Position numbers and translations under genes: made by a program | The notes under the pieces: generated by a model | Told to the model about the DNA's origin: nothing | The model's database searches: none | What the model saw: only the letters and a program-made list of their open reading frames with translations | Part shown: positions 34,563 to 43,370 of the stretch, piece after piece | How the letters are laid out: every line of letters starts with the position of its first letter | Numbering within the stretch: position 1 is the stretch's first letter | Assembly (NCBI RefSeq): GCF_003664645.1 | Contig: NZ_RCHC01000014.1 | Location: forward strand, 1-64,000 | Length of the DNA: 64,000 bases | Origin: Acinetobacter chengduensis | Lineage (GTDB): Bacteria; Pseudomonadota; Gammaproteobacteria; Pseudomonadales; Moraxellaceae | Direction: 5' to 3'

Positions 34563-35075
34563 ATGTGCTTAATAACTATGTCAGATTCAAAACTTGGAAT
34601 TTACGATCAATCTTTATATATGATTCATAATCGGCTGTTTTTTCGGTTATTTCAGGTAGGTAATAGTCTAGATCGCCAATGTTTAAATGAACTCGGTATT
34701 TCCCCTGTCCATTGGGCAGTAATGGGTGCACTTTCGCGTCCACAACTCAATGATGCAGGTATGTCATTTTCCGATTTAACCGAATACTTAGGGATTAGCC
34801 GACAAAGTTTAGACAATGTTTTAAAGCGTTTAGAACGTGAAGGCAGTGTGCAGCGTGTTACCTCCGATGAAGATAAACGGGCTAAAAATGTAGCACTCAC
34901 ACCATTAGGGCAACAAAACTGGCTAGACCTTCAGGAGCATTTTTTTCATTTCTATCATCAAGCGATGTCTGGCTTTGCTTTGGATGATTTAGCCAGCTTA
35001 ATTCATTTACTCAATAAGTTAAATGTAGGTCTTAAACAGATCGATCTTAAACAACTAGGTACTGACGTGAATTAA
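34563..35075 (+). CDS. MarR-family regulator
   Basis: A 170-aa (or 165-aa from the ATG at 34578) winged-helix repressor. The domain shows SPVHWAVMGALSRPQ, FSDLTEYLGISRQSLDNVLKRLEREG and VTSDEDKRAKNVALTPLG, the wing and DxR motif of MarR proteins. It is 49 bp after the crotonase gene. MarR proteins in acid catabolism often respond to a CoA thioester; here the ligand is unknown. The inverted repeat at 33680-33709 is its likely target. Confidence 0.87.
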   Translation: MCLITMSDSKLGIYDQSLYMIHNRLFFRLFQVGNSLDRQCLNELGISPVHWAVMGALSRPQLNDAGMSFSDLTEYLGISRQSLDNVLKRLEREGSVQRVTSDEDKRAKNVALTPLGQQNWLDLQEHFFHFYHQAMSGFALDDLASLIHLLNKLNVGLKQIDLKQLGTDVN

Positions 35076-35168
35076 AATTATTTTTTATATCTAGCGAACT
35101 ATCATGCTCTGAACTAAAAAATTGGGTGTTTAACTAAAATCACAATATCAATCTTAAAGGGAATTTAT

Positions 35169-35867
35169 ATGCAGCAACATACATTGGTCGATCAAGTCAT
35201 TAATTCAAGACATTCGGTACGTGCTTTTAAAACGACTCCAATTGAAACACAAACGATCAAAGACATTTTAACGGTGTCTAGTCGTGCTCCATCAGGCAAT
35301 AATATTCAGCCGTGGAAAGTTTATGTGGTCACTGGACAAAAACGAGAAGCCTTGATACAGAAGGTTTGTGCAGCACAAACCGAAATTTTCACCCATCCAG
35401 AAAAAGCTGATTTGTATCAAGAAAGCTTTAAATATTATCCGATAAAATGGACTTCGCCATTTATTGAGCGCCGCCGTGAAAATGGTTGGGGCTTGTACGG
35501 TTTATTGGGTATTCAAAAAGGTGAACAAGATAAAATGCAACAGCAGCTTTTACGCAATTATCAGCTGTTCGATGCACCTGTGGGTTTATTCTTTACCGCC
35601 AATACGATCTTAGAAACAGGTTCAAAAATGGATATTGCAATGATGATCCAAAATGTCATGATTGCTGCCAAAGCCCGCGGCATTGACAGTTGTCCGCAAG
35701 CCGCATGGAATCCTTTTCATCAGGTGGTTGCAGAGGTTTTGGATATTCCAGACGATGAAGAACTGGTTTGTGCGATTTCTCTAGGTTATGCAGATGAGTC
35801 TGAAGTGGTCAATCAGCTGCAAACACCTCGTGTCCCAGTTGAAGAATTTGCTATTTTCTACGATTAA
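35169..35867 (+). CDS. Nitroreductase-family flavoprotein
   Basis: A 232-aa FMN-dependent oxidoreductase. It shows RHSVRAFKTTPI and SSRAPSGNNIQPWKVYVVTG at the FMN site, and ISLGYADE near the end. The family reduces nitro groups, quinones or enones with NAD(P)H. Its role in this island is not clear. It may remove an unsaturated side product or act on a ring compound. Confidence 0.83.
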   Translation: MQQHTLVDQVINSRHSVRAFKTTPIETQTIKDILTVSSRAPSGNNIQPWKVYVVTGQKREALIQKVCAAQTEIFTHPEKADLYQESFKYYPIKWTSPFIERRRENGWGLYGLLGIQKGEQDKMQQQLLRNYQLFDAPVGLFFTANTILETGSKMDIAMMIQNVMIAAKARGIDSCPQAAWNPFHQVVAEVLDIPDDEELVCAISLGYADESEVVNQLQTPRVPVEEFAIFYD

Positions 35868-35879
35868 ATCTAAAAATTA

Positions 35880-35906
35880 AAGAGGCACAAAAGTACCTCT
35901 TATTTT
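35880..35906. terminator. Bidirectional hairpin between nitroreductase and CaiB genes
   Basis: AAGAGG (35880-35885) pairs with CCTCTT (35896-35901), with A-rich and T-rich flanks on the two sides. It lies between convergent genes. Confidence 0.6.
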
Positions 35907-35910
35907 AATT

Positions 35911-37128
35911 TTACTGAATAATTTTTTTATCTCTTAGAATCGCTAGCTCAGTTTCAGAAATAAATCGGTTTAAAATTTTGTCTGTATCCTCCCCTAAATA
36001 AGGGGGAGTTTTAACATATTGTACTGGCGTTTTAGAAAGTTTAATCGGTGAACCAATAGAAATATAATCTGAACGTAATGGATGTTCCATTTTTATAACC
36101 ATTTCGCGCGATATAACCTGTTCTTCTTCTAATGTTTGTTGTAAATCATTAATCATACCTACAGGAACCTTAACCGCATGAATCCGCTCGACCCAATATT
36201 TTGCAGGCTGAGCCATAAAATGCTGTTGTAATAACTCAGTGACTTCTTCACGATATGTTACACGACCCTTATTTTTTGAAAATTTTGGATTTTCAGAAAG
36301 CTCTGGCAAACCAATACATTCACATAACATCTGGAACTGTTGGTCATTACCACAAGCAATAATAAACTCACCTTCTTTCGCTCTAAAGACTTGGTATGGC
36401 ACAATATTGGCGTGCGCATTGCCTAAACGTCCAGGTACTTTGTCTGACGTTAAATAATTCATTGCCAATACCGAAAGTGAAGCAACCTGAGTGTCGAGAA
36501 GAGCCATATCTATATGTTGACCTTCACCAGTACTTACTCGTGAGAGTAAAGCTGCCTGAATGGCAATTGCTGAATATAATCCTGTAGTTAAATCTGCAAA
36601 TGCCAACCCTGCCTTCTGTGGTCCACCTCCAGGGAGATCATCACGCTCACCCGTGACACTCATCATTCCGCCCATACCTTGTATAATAAAATCATATCCC
36701 GGCTCAGCAGCTCGCGGGCCTGTTTGCCCAAAGCCTGTTATTGAGCAATAGACCAACTTAGGATTTAATTTACTAAGACTTTCATAATCTAAGCCATATT
36801 TTTTCAATGAACCAGCTTTATAGTTTTCAATAAGAACATCACTGTCTACGACCATTCGTTTAATAAGTGCCTGGCCTTCTGCTGAAGCCATATCAATAGC
36901 TACAGAATACTTTCCACGATTTGTAGATAAATAATAAGCAGACTCGCCTGTTTCATTACCATGATCACTTTTTAAAAAAGGAGGTCCCCAAATACGAGTA
37001 TCATCTCCATGAAATGGCTTCTCAACTTTGATAACCTCTGCACCCAAATCTGCTAATATTTGGCTACACCAAGGCCCTGCCAAAATTCGACTTAAGTCAA
37101 GAACTTTAAATCCTGTTAATGCGCCCAT
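35911..37128 (-). CDS. CaiB/BaiF family (class III) CoA transferase
   Basis: Transfers CoA between carboxylic acids, 405 aa. It shows MGALTGFKVLDLSRILAGPW, VIKVEKPFHGDDTR, LSTNRGKYSVAIDM, the conserved Asp region DLTTGLYSAIAIQAALL and GEGQHIDMALLDTQ. Enzymes of this type often accompany gcdH and activate glutarate with succinyl-CoA, so glutarate or another diacid is the best guess. The start at 37128 has GAGGG upstream; the TTG at 37140 is less likely. Confidence 0.85.
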   Translation of the reverse strand: MGALTGFKVLDLSRILAGPWCSQILADLGAEVIKVEKPFHGDDTRIWGPPFLKSDHGNETGESAYYLSTNRGKYSVAIDMASAEGQALIKRMVVDSDVLIENYKAGSLKKYGLDYESLSKLNPKLVYCSITGFGQTGPRAAEPGYDFIIQGMGGMMSVTGERDDLPGGGPQKAGLAFADLTTGLYSAIAIQAALLSRVSTGEGQHIDMALLDTQVASLSVLAMNYLTSDKVPGRLGNAHANIVPYQVFRAKEGEFIIACGNDQQFQMLCECIGLPELSENPKFSKNKGRVTYREEVTELLQQHFMAQPAKYWVERIHAVKVPVGMINDLQQTLEEEQVISREMVIKMEHPLRSDYISIGSPIKLSKTPVQYVKTPPYLGEDTDKILNRFISETELAILRDKKIIQ

Positions 37129-37297
37129 AATTTCCCTCAAATTTTCTAATTAAAGTCTTAAGCCTTCATTCGTTAGGCATTTGCCCTAATTTTCCTTTAA
37201 AATTATAAAATGATTAAAAGAAAAACTAACTGGCATAACCAATAAAATTGTGGAAAAAAACATCAAGTTGTATTATGTTAAATTTAGAAAATTTTAA
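37129..37297. other. Intergenic with a lone XerD half-site
   Basis: TTATGTTAAAT at 37273-37283 equals the XerD half of a pdif site, preceded by the spacer-like GTTGTA, but no XerC half lies upstream (sequence reads AACATCAA). It may be a broken pdif site at the right border of the catabolic island. No gene is seen. Confidence 0.4.
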
Positions 37298-37397
37298 TTA
37301 TTTCACATAATGCCAAACATCAGCATCCACATAATTTTCATCGATATGGTAGCCCTGTACTATAACTTCTTTTGCATCAATTTCTCTTGATTTCTTA
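37298..37397 (-). pseudogene. C-terminal gene remnant, unknown
   Basis: The minus strand reads SREIDAKEVIVQGYHIDENY then VDADVWHYVK and a stop. It has no start and breaks next to the IS3 remnant. It could be the tail of a plasmid gene interrupted by the IS insertions. I do not recognise the family. Confidence 0.35.
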
Positions 37398-37419
37398 TTA
37401 GCTCATTTGCAAATTGATC

Positions 37420-37965
37420 CTAGACAGTATTGTGGGCAACCAGCCCCTCTAAACTTTTAAAATATTTCTGTTTAAAGGTTTCTGGGCTTAACTAGCCGTT
37501 TGCGGAATGCCTTCTGACCCGATTGTAATAAATCTCGATATAGTCAAACAAGACAGCATTCGCTTCTTTTCGAGTGGCGAACATACTGCCATAGATTACA
37601 TGCCCTTTTAATGTATGAAAGAAGCTTTCAGTCACTGCATTATCGTATGAATCAACAGTTGTACCGACTGATGCTTGTAAATTTGCTGCTTCTAAACGAT
37701 TGGTATAGCGAATAGAAAGATATTGAACACCTCTATCGGAATGATGAATCACATTCTTTGGCATGCCTCGATCGTGCAATGCATTGCTCCAATGCATCGA
37801 GCACCATATCTGTATTCATCCGTGTAGATACTTTCCATCCAACAATTGCTCGTGAAAACACATCAATAACAAATGCGGTATAAATCCAGCCTGAATAAGT
37901 TTGAATATACGTAAAGTCACTGACCTGAGATACAGTCTTGGTAGTCAATGAGGTTTTGAGATTAT
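37420..37965 (-). pseudogene. IS3-family OrfB, frameshifted and nonsense-mutated
   Basis: The frame begins near TTKTVSQVSDFTYIQTYSGW, runs to ALEQ, then shifts: an extra base near 37795 moves reading to HDRGMPKNVIHHSDRGVQYL. It continues to YYNRVRRHSANG, meets a TAG at about 37490, then goes on in frame LSPETFKQKYFKSLEGLVAH to a final stop at 37420. The N-terminal part is missing. Three separate lesions show that the gene is long dead. Confidence 0.85.
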
Positions 37966-38265
37966 TCGGCCAATAAATAATCTCTTTGATAGGCAGTCTG
38001 ATGTTTTAAAACACCATAACTCAGATGTATAAGCTTGCACATTGCAGCACCTAAAGCACACATTTTATTTATACCCCGGCTTAATAATCGTTGATATAAA
38101 GCTTCAATGTGTGGATTATATTTAATCGCTGTTAATGCTGACATATACAATACTGTGCGTATTTTACTGTCACCTGCTTTTGATAAGTGACTTTGCTTGT
38201 TGACTGAACTGCCAGACAACTTATGTACTGGAACCAAACCTACATATGCAGCAGCTTGACTTGCT
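37962..38265 (-). pseudogene. IS110-family transposase, C-terminal remnant
   Basis: The minus strand reads ASQAAAYVGLVPVHKLSGSS followed by KAGDSKIRTVLYMSALTAIK and ALGAAMCKLIHLSYGVLKH. This is the C-terminal transposase_20 region of IS110 elements, with the conserved Ser region. The N-terminal RuvC-like part is missing; the fragment is fused to the IS5 fragment on the right. Confidence 0.85.
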
Positions 38266-38878
38266 TTTCAAATAGATACCAGTCCATATAGTCATTGTTC
38301 GATTGGCTATTCGTTTTCCTTGGTATATTCGCTTTAGTCCTTGTTTTCCTGATCTGTTCACGCAGTGATTCTGAATCATAGCCTTTATCTGCGCATACCA
38401 CTTTTGTCTCTTTTAAATCTAATGTTGATATTAAATCATGTGCAACTTTAACATCATGTGTGGTTCCATCGGTAATCATGAAATCAATAGGATTGCCATG
38501 TGCATCAACAATCAAATGTATTTTTGAGGAGTTTCCTCCTACACTTTTAGAAATAGATTGATTCGCTATGCCGGCAGAATGTTGATGAGCACGTACATGA
38601 GAGCCATCAATAAAAATCCACTCCATATCGGGGCATGAGGCTAGTAATTTGAATAATCTAAGTAACTTACCGCTGCTTGACCAACGATTAAAACGTTTGA
38701 AAATAGAGTTTGAATGACCAAAACAAGAAGGAATATCTCGCCACGGACAGCCTGTTCTAATTCTATAGAGAATAGCTTCAATAAAATTGCGTAAATTTGA
38801 GTTGTGGTGAATAGATAAATTACGCAGAATAACTTTCAACTTTTGCCAGTGTTGATCTGTCAGCATGGTACGAGGCAT
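38266..38878 (-). pseudogene. IS5-family (IS427 group) transposase, C-terminus lost
   Basis: The protein starts MPRTMLTDQHWQKLKVIL and shows RIRTGCPWRDIPSCFGHSNS, EWIFIDGSHVRAHQHSAG (first Asp) and VVCADKGYDSESLREQI (second Asp). It breaks after DYMDWYLFEKQ, where the IS110 fragment begins, so the last catalytic region is missing. The 5' end of the element continues to about 38935. Confidence 0.85.
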
Positions 38879-39185
38879 AGCGAATAGTAAAATTGGGTTT
38901 GGTGATTTGATTTTACTACTTCGCTATTTTTTTAAGCTAAAAGTGTCAATACCCCCTAATAAATGCTTTTAGAAATAGCTTATTCTTTCATTCCTGCCGG
39001 ATTTAAATGCGCTAGTCCATGAGTGGCATCAATACAAACCCATTCTGAATCTACATCATGAGGTAATAATTTAAAGACTTAGACCATTGTTAGTGCATTA
39101 GCATTGTTCGAGGCATAGCGAGAAGTGAATTTTGTTTGGCAATTGAATTTTACTTTCTCAGTGTTTTTTTAAACAGCAAATATCA
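38879..39185 (-). pseudogene. IS5-type end and a second, degenerate IS5-like scar
   Basis: After the 5' end of the IS5 element, the minus strand at about 38990-39065 reads DVDSEWVCIDATHGLAHLNP and AGMKE, similar to the EWIFIDGSHVRAHQHSAG block of the neighbour. The stretch at 39110-39172 repeats the element's leading end (GGCATAGCGA and a TTTGATTTTACT-like block). A decayed, related copy therefore lies beside the first. Confidence 0.55.
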
Positions 39186-39291
39186 ATAGATTCTAAGTTT
39201 TACAAATGTATTTTATAGAAATTGTTTTTAAAAAGGTTAATTTTATTACTAGGTCTCACCAAGATTATACTTTCAGACATATTTTAAAGAA

Positions 39292-39320
39292 AAGAAGTGT
39301 AGCAACTTGCTACACTTCTT
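39292..39320. terminator. Hairpin at the par end of the replicon
   Basis: AAGAAGTGTAGCA (39292-39304) pairs exactly with TGCTACACTTCTT (39308-39320) around ACT. It overlaps the parB stop and is followed on the minus strand by T-rich sequence. The core AGTGTAGCAACTTGCTACACTT recurs after rep at 43133, at the other edge of the replicon. Confidence 0.85.
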
Positions 39321-40221
39321 GATTTTTTTCCACCAACTCTTTCAACAGGGTTTCTAATTTTTCTAAGCTAGCATCATCAAAATGAGAAATTTTTAAAGAA
39401 ACCTTTAATAACTTATCATTAAATTTAATATTCCCAGCAACTTTCCCAGCATATTCAATTTTTTTTACAAGGGATGTTGATGGAGAATCGTTATTATCTT
39501 GAACTAGATATTTTGTAGCTTGTGCCACAGCCTTAGTTTGCTCAAGTTGGCCATTCTTTACTTTTGTCCAAACAGTTAACAAGGCTTTTTCAGCATGTTG
39601 TTTTATTTCTTCGTGATCTGCAAGAAATTTTTTAAAAGCTGTTGCCGCAGTTCGACCTAATAATTGTGGCTCATTTACTAAATCATTCAAGATAGCTTTA
39701 GGCAACTTCTCAAAAGATAGATATTTATACATGTCTTCGCGATTTAAGCCTAAAGACTTCGCTAAACGTTGTTTATTTTTCTTTAAATTTTCATCCAAGC
39801 CTACTAGACCAATATAGATTTCGAAGTCTGATAAATCCTGGCGTTTTAAATTTTCAGCTAGCGTAAGTAGTGAAGCTTCTTCATCATTCGCATCAATGAT
39901 AATGGCCTCAATGGTTGATTTTTTTAGAATTTCATGCGCACGTAATCGACGTTCACCTGCAATCAACTCAAATTTTAAATTTTCAAGTTTACGAACAGTG
40001 ATGGGTTGCAACAAACCAACTTCATCTATTGATTCAGCGAGTTCTTTAATTTCCTGCTCATCAAATTTTCTACGCGGTTGATAAGGACTACGTGAAATGT
40101 CTTCAATAGGGACATTTCGTCTAAATTCCTTTAATTCCTTAATATTATCTTTTTGAGCTAATTGATGCTTTTGAGTATTTTGTTTCAGCTTTTGAGCTAA
40201 AAGTTCTTTTGCAGTTGCCAT
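39310..40221 (-). CDS. parB: ParB partition protein
   Basis: The centromere-binding protein of a plasmid partition system, 303 aa. It shows the N-terminal ParB/Srx domain with RSPYQPRRKFDEQEIKELAE, LQPITVRKL and the GERRLRAHEIL box (about 95-105), then the HTH domain (LTLAENLKRQDLSDFEIYIG, LNREDMYKYLSF). The C-terminal part is a dimerisation region. It follows parA by 11 bp. The parS site is not certain; AT-rich repeats upstream of parA are one candidate. Confidence 0.93.
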   Translation of the reverse strand: MATAKELLAQKLKQNTQKHQLAQKDNIKELKEFRRNVPIEDISRSPYQPRRKFDEQEIKELAESIDEVGLLQPITVRKLENLKFELIAGERRLRAHEILKKSTIEAIIIDANDEEASLLTLAENLKRQDLSDFEIYIGLVGLDENLKKNKQRLAKSLGLNREDMYKYLSFEKLPKAILNDLVNEPQLLGRTAATAFKKFLADHEEIKQHAEKALLTVWTKVKNGQLEQTKAVAQATKYLVQDNNDSPSTSLVKKIEYAGKVAGNIKFNDKLLKVSLKISHFDDASLEKLETLLKELVEKNQEV

Positions 40222-40232
40222 AAAATTCTCAA

Positions 40233-41009
40233 TCAGTTAACTTTAGCCAAAACTTCTTTAGCTAAACTTTCAAAAGCCTTTCGAACCTTTCCACTTTTGT
40301 CTAGCTTAAGTAAAGACTGCTGCATAATCGCTGCTTGATTTACTTTTGTACTTTGTGGAATAGTCGTTTCCATAATATAGCCAACTTGCTTAAATGCTTC
40401 ATCACGAATGAGTTTACAAACATTTTGTCTCTCATCGTGCTTAATAAGTAATGCACCTAATAATTGTAGTTCCGGATTGATTCGCTTTATTTTTTCCAAA
40501 TGATTAAGTAAGTCTGTAACACCATATAGACCATATTGTGAGCCAGATTCAATCGGTATGATTACATGTGTTGAAGATGCTAAAGCATTACTAGTTAATA
40601 GTTTTAAACTTGGAGGGCAGTCAATTAAAATAAAATCATAAAGATCTTTTAATAGTTCTAATTTTATAGTGAGTTCTTCTGATGGTCTTGGCGCATCTTC
40701 TTTTAATTGGTCCTCAGTTTTTCCTAAATTGAGAGAACCATAAATTAGTGAAACATTATCAAAATTAGTATCTTCTTCTAAAGCGTCGGTAAGTAATGAG
40801 ACATCACCTACTAATAACTCAGCGGTTGTTACTCCAACTTCACTTGGATGTTTTAAACCAATATGCAAGCTAGCATTTGCTTGAGGATCTAAATCAATCA
40901 CAAGCACTTTATTTCCTAAGTTTGCTAGCTCAGAGGCTAAATGAACAACTGTTGTTGTTTTACCACAACCACCCTTGTGATTCGCAACAGCAATAATTTT
41001 TGCAGACAT
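40233..41009 (-). CDS. parA: ParA partition ATPase
   Basis: A Walker-type ATPase (258 aa) that moves plasmid copies apart. It has the deviant Walker A box HKGGCGKTTTVVHLA near the N-terminus, VLVIDLDPQANAS (Walker A' region), FILIDCPPSLKLLTSNAL and IPIESGSQYGLYGVTDLL. It lacks an N-terminal HTH, so it is a short (type Ib or chromosomal-like) ParA. The start at 41009 (MSAKIIAVANHK) is chosen over a TTG at 41018. Operon parA-parB is divergent from the origin and rep. Confidence 0.93.
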   Translation of the reverse strand: MSAKIIAVANHKGGCGKTTTVVHLASELANLGNKVLVIDLDPQANASLHIGLKHPSEVGVTTAELLVGDVSLLTDALEEDTNFDNVSLIYGSLNLGKTEDQLKEDAPRPSEELTIKLELLKDLYDFILIDCPPSLKLLTSNALASSTHVIIPIESGSQYGLYGVTDLLNHLEKIKRINPELQLLGALLIKHDERQNVCKLIRDEAFKQVGYIMETTIPQSTKVNQAAIMQQSLLKLDKSGKVRKAFESLAKEVLAKVN

Positions 41010-41146
41010 ACTTGTCAAATCATTCTATATTTACAATTACTATTAATATAAATAACTTTGGGCTAAGTTACTACACCTTTTAAATTTAAAACAGTCATTT
41101 GTATAACGCTAAAGCAATTTTAATTTTAAAGTTTTATATAGCTAGC

Positions 41147-41208
41147 TTAATTAATAATTAATAGTAATTAATAATTAAGTTAATTAATAATTAAGTTAAT
41201 ATTTTTCA
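41147..41208. repeat. AT-rich repeats upstream of parA
   Basis: Units of TTAATTAATAATTAA occur three times with small changes, the last two as AATTAATAATTAAGTT in direct repeat. They lie between parA and the iterons. They could be a centromere (parS), the AT-rich unwinding region of the origin, or the parA operator. Confidence 0.5.
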
Positions 41209-41236
41209 TTTAAAAACAATAATATATAAACTTTAA

Positions 41237-41388
41237 GGTGGAGGGTTTGTCATCTTAAAGTGGAAGAGTTGTCTTCTATAAGTGGAAAGAAGATCACTTA
41301 AAAGTGGAATGCCTGTCACTGTAAAGTGGAGTAAATGTCACTTAAAAGTGGAGTATTTGTCACTATGGTGGAATGTTTTTCACTGTTA
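41237..41388. repeat. Iteron array of the origin
   Basis: Seven direct repeats begin with (A/G)GTGGA and include a GTCAC or GTCAT motif. Starts are at 41237, 41259, 41281, 41303, 41325 and 41347 with an exact 22-bp period, and the seventh at 41367 after 20 bp. Rep_3 initiators bind such iterons to start replication and to control copy number. Further single copies lie at about 41475, 41568, 41664 and 41767. Confidence 0.9.
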
Positions 41389-41442
41389 ATTATAAAATAT
41401 ATGTATTATCATTTAAAATATAAATAAAACAATTATTTATGA

Positions 41443-41513
41443 TGTTGATAACTTATTGATTTTTTGTGGAAGAGTGGAAACAAAATCACTTACAAAAATA
41501 TTATTGTGGATAA
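41443..41513 (-). other. DnaA boxes in the replication origin
   Basis: TGTGGATAA at 41505-41513 is an exact DnaA box (TTATCCACA on the minus strand). TGTTGATAA at 41443-41451 differs by one base. The surrounding sequence is very AT-rich, as expected for the melting region. Together with the iterons this defines the origin at about 41.2-41.9 kb. Confidence 0.75.
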
Positions 41514-41766
41514 AATTGCAATGCTTTTTTTACTAGACCACTTTTTTATATATTCATTGATCTAAGAGTGGAAAGAATTTCACGCACTCACCCTAGAATG
41601 CAGATATTTTGTTCTTATAACTAAACTCAATATTTTTTTTCAGTGATCCGCGTTTTTTAAAGGTGGAAAACTTGTCATATCGAAATAAGTTAATTGATTA
41701 TTTAAAATCCATTATGGGTGTTTATTCATCAATCCGTATTTCTATAAAGAATCAAAAACATCTAAA

Positions 41767-41860
41767 AGTGGAGTATTTGTCATCTTAAGGTGGAATTTAA
41801 AAAATAGGTTTCCACTCTAATTAATTTTTACCTAAATCTGGTGACAAGTATTCCACCTTA
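41767..41860. promoter_or_regulatory. Inverted iterons at the rep promoter
   Basis: A direct iteron copy (AGTGGAGTATTTGTCATC at 41767) is followed by TAAGGTGGAAT. An inverted copy (GTGACAAGTATTCCACCTTA at 41841-41860) follows about 55 bp later. Inverted iterons near the rep start usually let Rep dimers repress their own gene. Confidence 0.7.
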
Positions 41861-41952
41861 GGTTTTTTAGGTGAAAGTGTTGAATCTTTTTCCACTTTTT
41901 TATATAACATGCATAATCAACTTAAGTACACTTAAAATAGTTAATACTCTTT

Positions 41953-43131
41953 ATGTCAGAACTAAGCCATAACAAAGAAGAGCTGGATTCAATCCCGTAC
42001 TGCATAGGTAATATTCGTCACAATGGGGTTGTAAGTACTAGCAATCGTTTAATACGACCTATTGAATTGTCAGCGAATGAATATAAAGCACTTTTATATG
42101 CGATGGCTGTTGCCAATTACGGAGAGAAGAATCATATCGATAAAGAGATTAGTGAACAAACATACATCTATCTGTATAAAGATGATTTAGCTGAATTACT
42201 GGGATTAAGTAAGCGAAATTCAATTAATGTAGCCATTGATCGAATTTACAAAGAACTTTCATCCCGTGTGGCGCACTTTGTAATTGAAGAACCTGTAGAT
42301 GATATAAAGAAAAAAACAAAAAGAGTTCACTCGGTTGTCCCTATTATCCGTGAGTTAAGATGGGAAGATGATTCAAAGAATGCACTTCAAATCAGATTTA
42401 CCAGTGAAGTATTACCTTACTTTACTCAATTAGCTGGTGGTAATTTTACGACATACCAACTAAAACATTTATTTGCTCTAGATTCAGTTGCAAGTATGAG
42501 TCTTTATACCTATTTCATAAAAAACGAATTCAAATTTAAGACCCAAGAAATCTACGAAGTCCCATTATTATTAGAGAATCTCAAAGCTCTAATTGATATA
42601 AATGAAACTAAATATGACCGTTGGGTCGATTTTCGACGTTATGTATTAGATAAAATTGTAGCTGAAATTAATGAAAACACCGATCTACAGTTAGAATATG
42701 AAACAATTAAAAAAGGACGCCCTATTGTAGGCGTAAAATTTAAACTACATCATCGTGGTTTTGAGAAGCCTATAATTGAAAATAAAAAGGCCGAAAAATT
42801 AAAGATCTACTTAGATGTTCCATTTGAAGATAATGCTGAGGTAAAAGATCTAGGTGCAAAATTCGATACCACTGTACGTTCATGGTATATTTTTAATGAT
42901 GATGCAAATTATTTACAGCTTGAAAAGTGGTTTAAGACCGTAGGTTGCCTCACAGACTCTCAAGCAAACGTTGTTATCAATGATTCATTATTTCAAATGG
43001 ATTTTGCTGAAGTTGGAATGAGCTTAAGTGACTTTAAGAGAAAAATGAAAAATAAATTGAAAACTGATAGTAAATTTGTGGAAGACATCAAGGATCGTCT
43101 AAATGAAATTTTCGGAAAGGATATTATTTAG
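41953..43131 (+). CDS. Rep_3-family replication initiator with C-terminal DUF5710-like domain
   Basis: Binds iterons and opens the origin, 392 aa. The two winged-helix domains show RPIELSANEYKALLYAMAVA, LYKDDLAELLGLSKRNSINV, and FALDSVASMSLYTYFIKN. After about residue 280 a short extra domain follows (KIYLDVPFEDNAEVKDLGAK, then FDTTVRSWYIF) that resembles DUF5710, a small module often found in plasmid primases and related proteins. Usual Rep_3 proteins end before this. A hairpin at 43133 terminates the gene. Confidence 0.9.
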   Translation: MSELSHNKEELDSIPYCIGNIRHNGVVSTSNRLIRPIELSANEYKALLYAMAVANYGEKNHIDKEISEQTYIYLYKDDLAELLGLSKRNSINVAIDRIYKELSSRVAHFVIEEPVDDIKKKTKRVHSVVPIIRELRWEDDSKNALQIRFTSEVLPYFTQLAGGNFTTYQLKHLFALDSVASMSLYTYFIKNEFKFKTQEIYEVPLLLENLKALIDINETKYDRWVDFRRYVLDKIVAEINENTDLQLEYETIKKGRPIVGVKFKLHHRGFEKPIIENKKAEKLKIYLDVPFEDNAEVKDLGAKFDTTVRSWYIFNDDANYLQLEKWFKTVGCLTDSQANVVINDSLFQMDFAEVGMSLSDFKRKMKNKLKTDSKFVEDIKDRLNEIFGKDII

Positions 43132-43132
43132 G

Positions 43133-43156
43133 AGTGTAGCAACTTGCTACACTTTT
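43133..43156 (+). terminator. Hairpin at the rep end of the replicon
   Basis: AGTGTAGCA (43133-43141) pairs with TGCTACACT (43145-43153) around ACT, followed by TTT. It is the same core as at 39292-39320. Confidence 0.85.
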
Positions 43157-43370
43157 ATCGGCTATTCTTAGTTCATGAAACCACTTATAACTTTAATTAG
43201 TAAAACAGTTATATTTGACCTTCATTCCAACTTCATATTATTCAGTTTTAATTACTTAAAGCATATATTTCATTGAGTTTATGACATGTTGATCTAATTC
43301 ATAAATGATCTGTAGGTTAAGGTGATAAGAGTATTTTTTGAGATAAATATTGAAATTGGATAAAATGAAT

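Noticed and set aside
41096..41110. ATTTGTATAACGC near parA resembles a XerC half and spacer
   Set aside because: One base is missing in the XerC half and no XerD half follows.
41147..41208. Short AT-rich repeats considered as a CRISPR-like array
   Set aside because: Units are low-complexity, adjacent and without unique spacers; no cas genes are present. A partition or origin role fits better.
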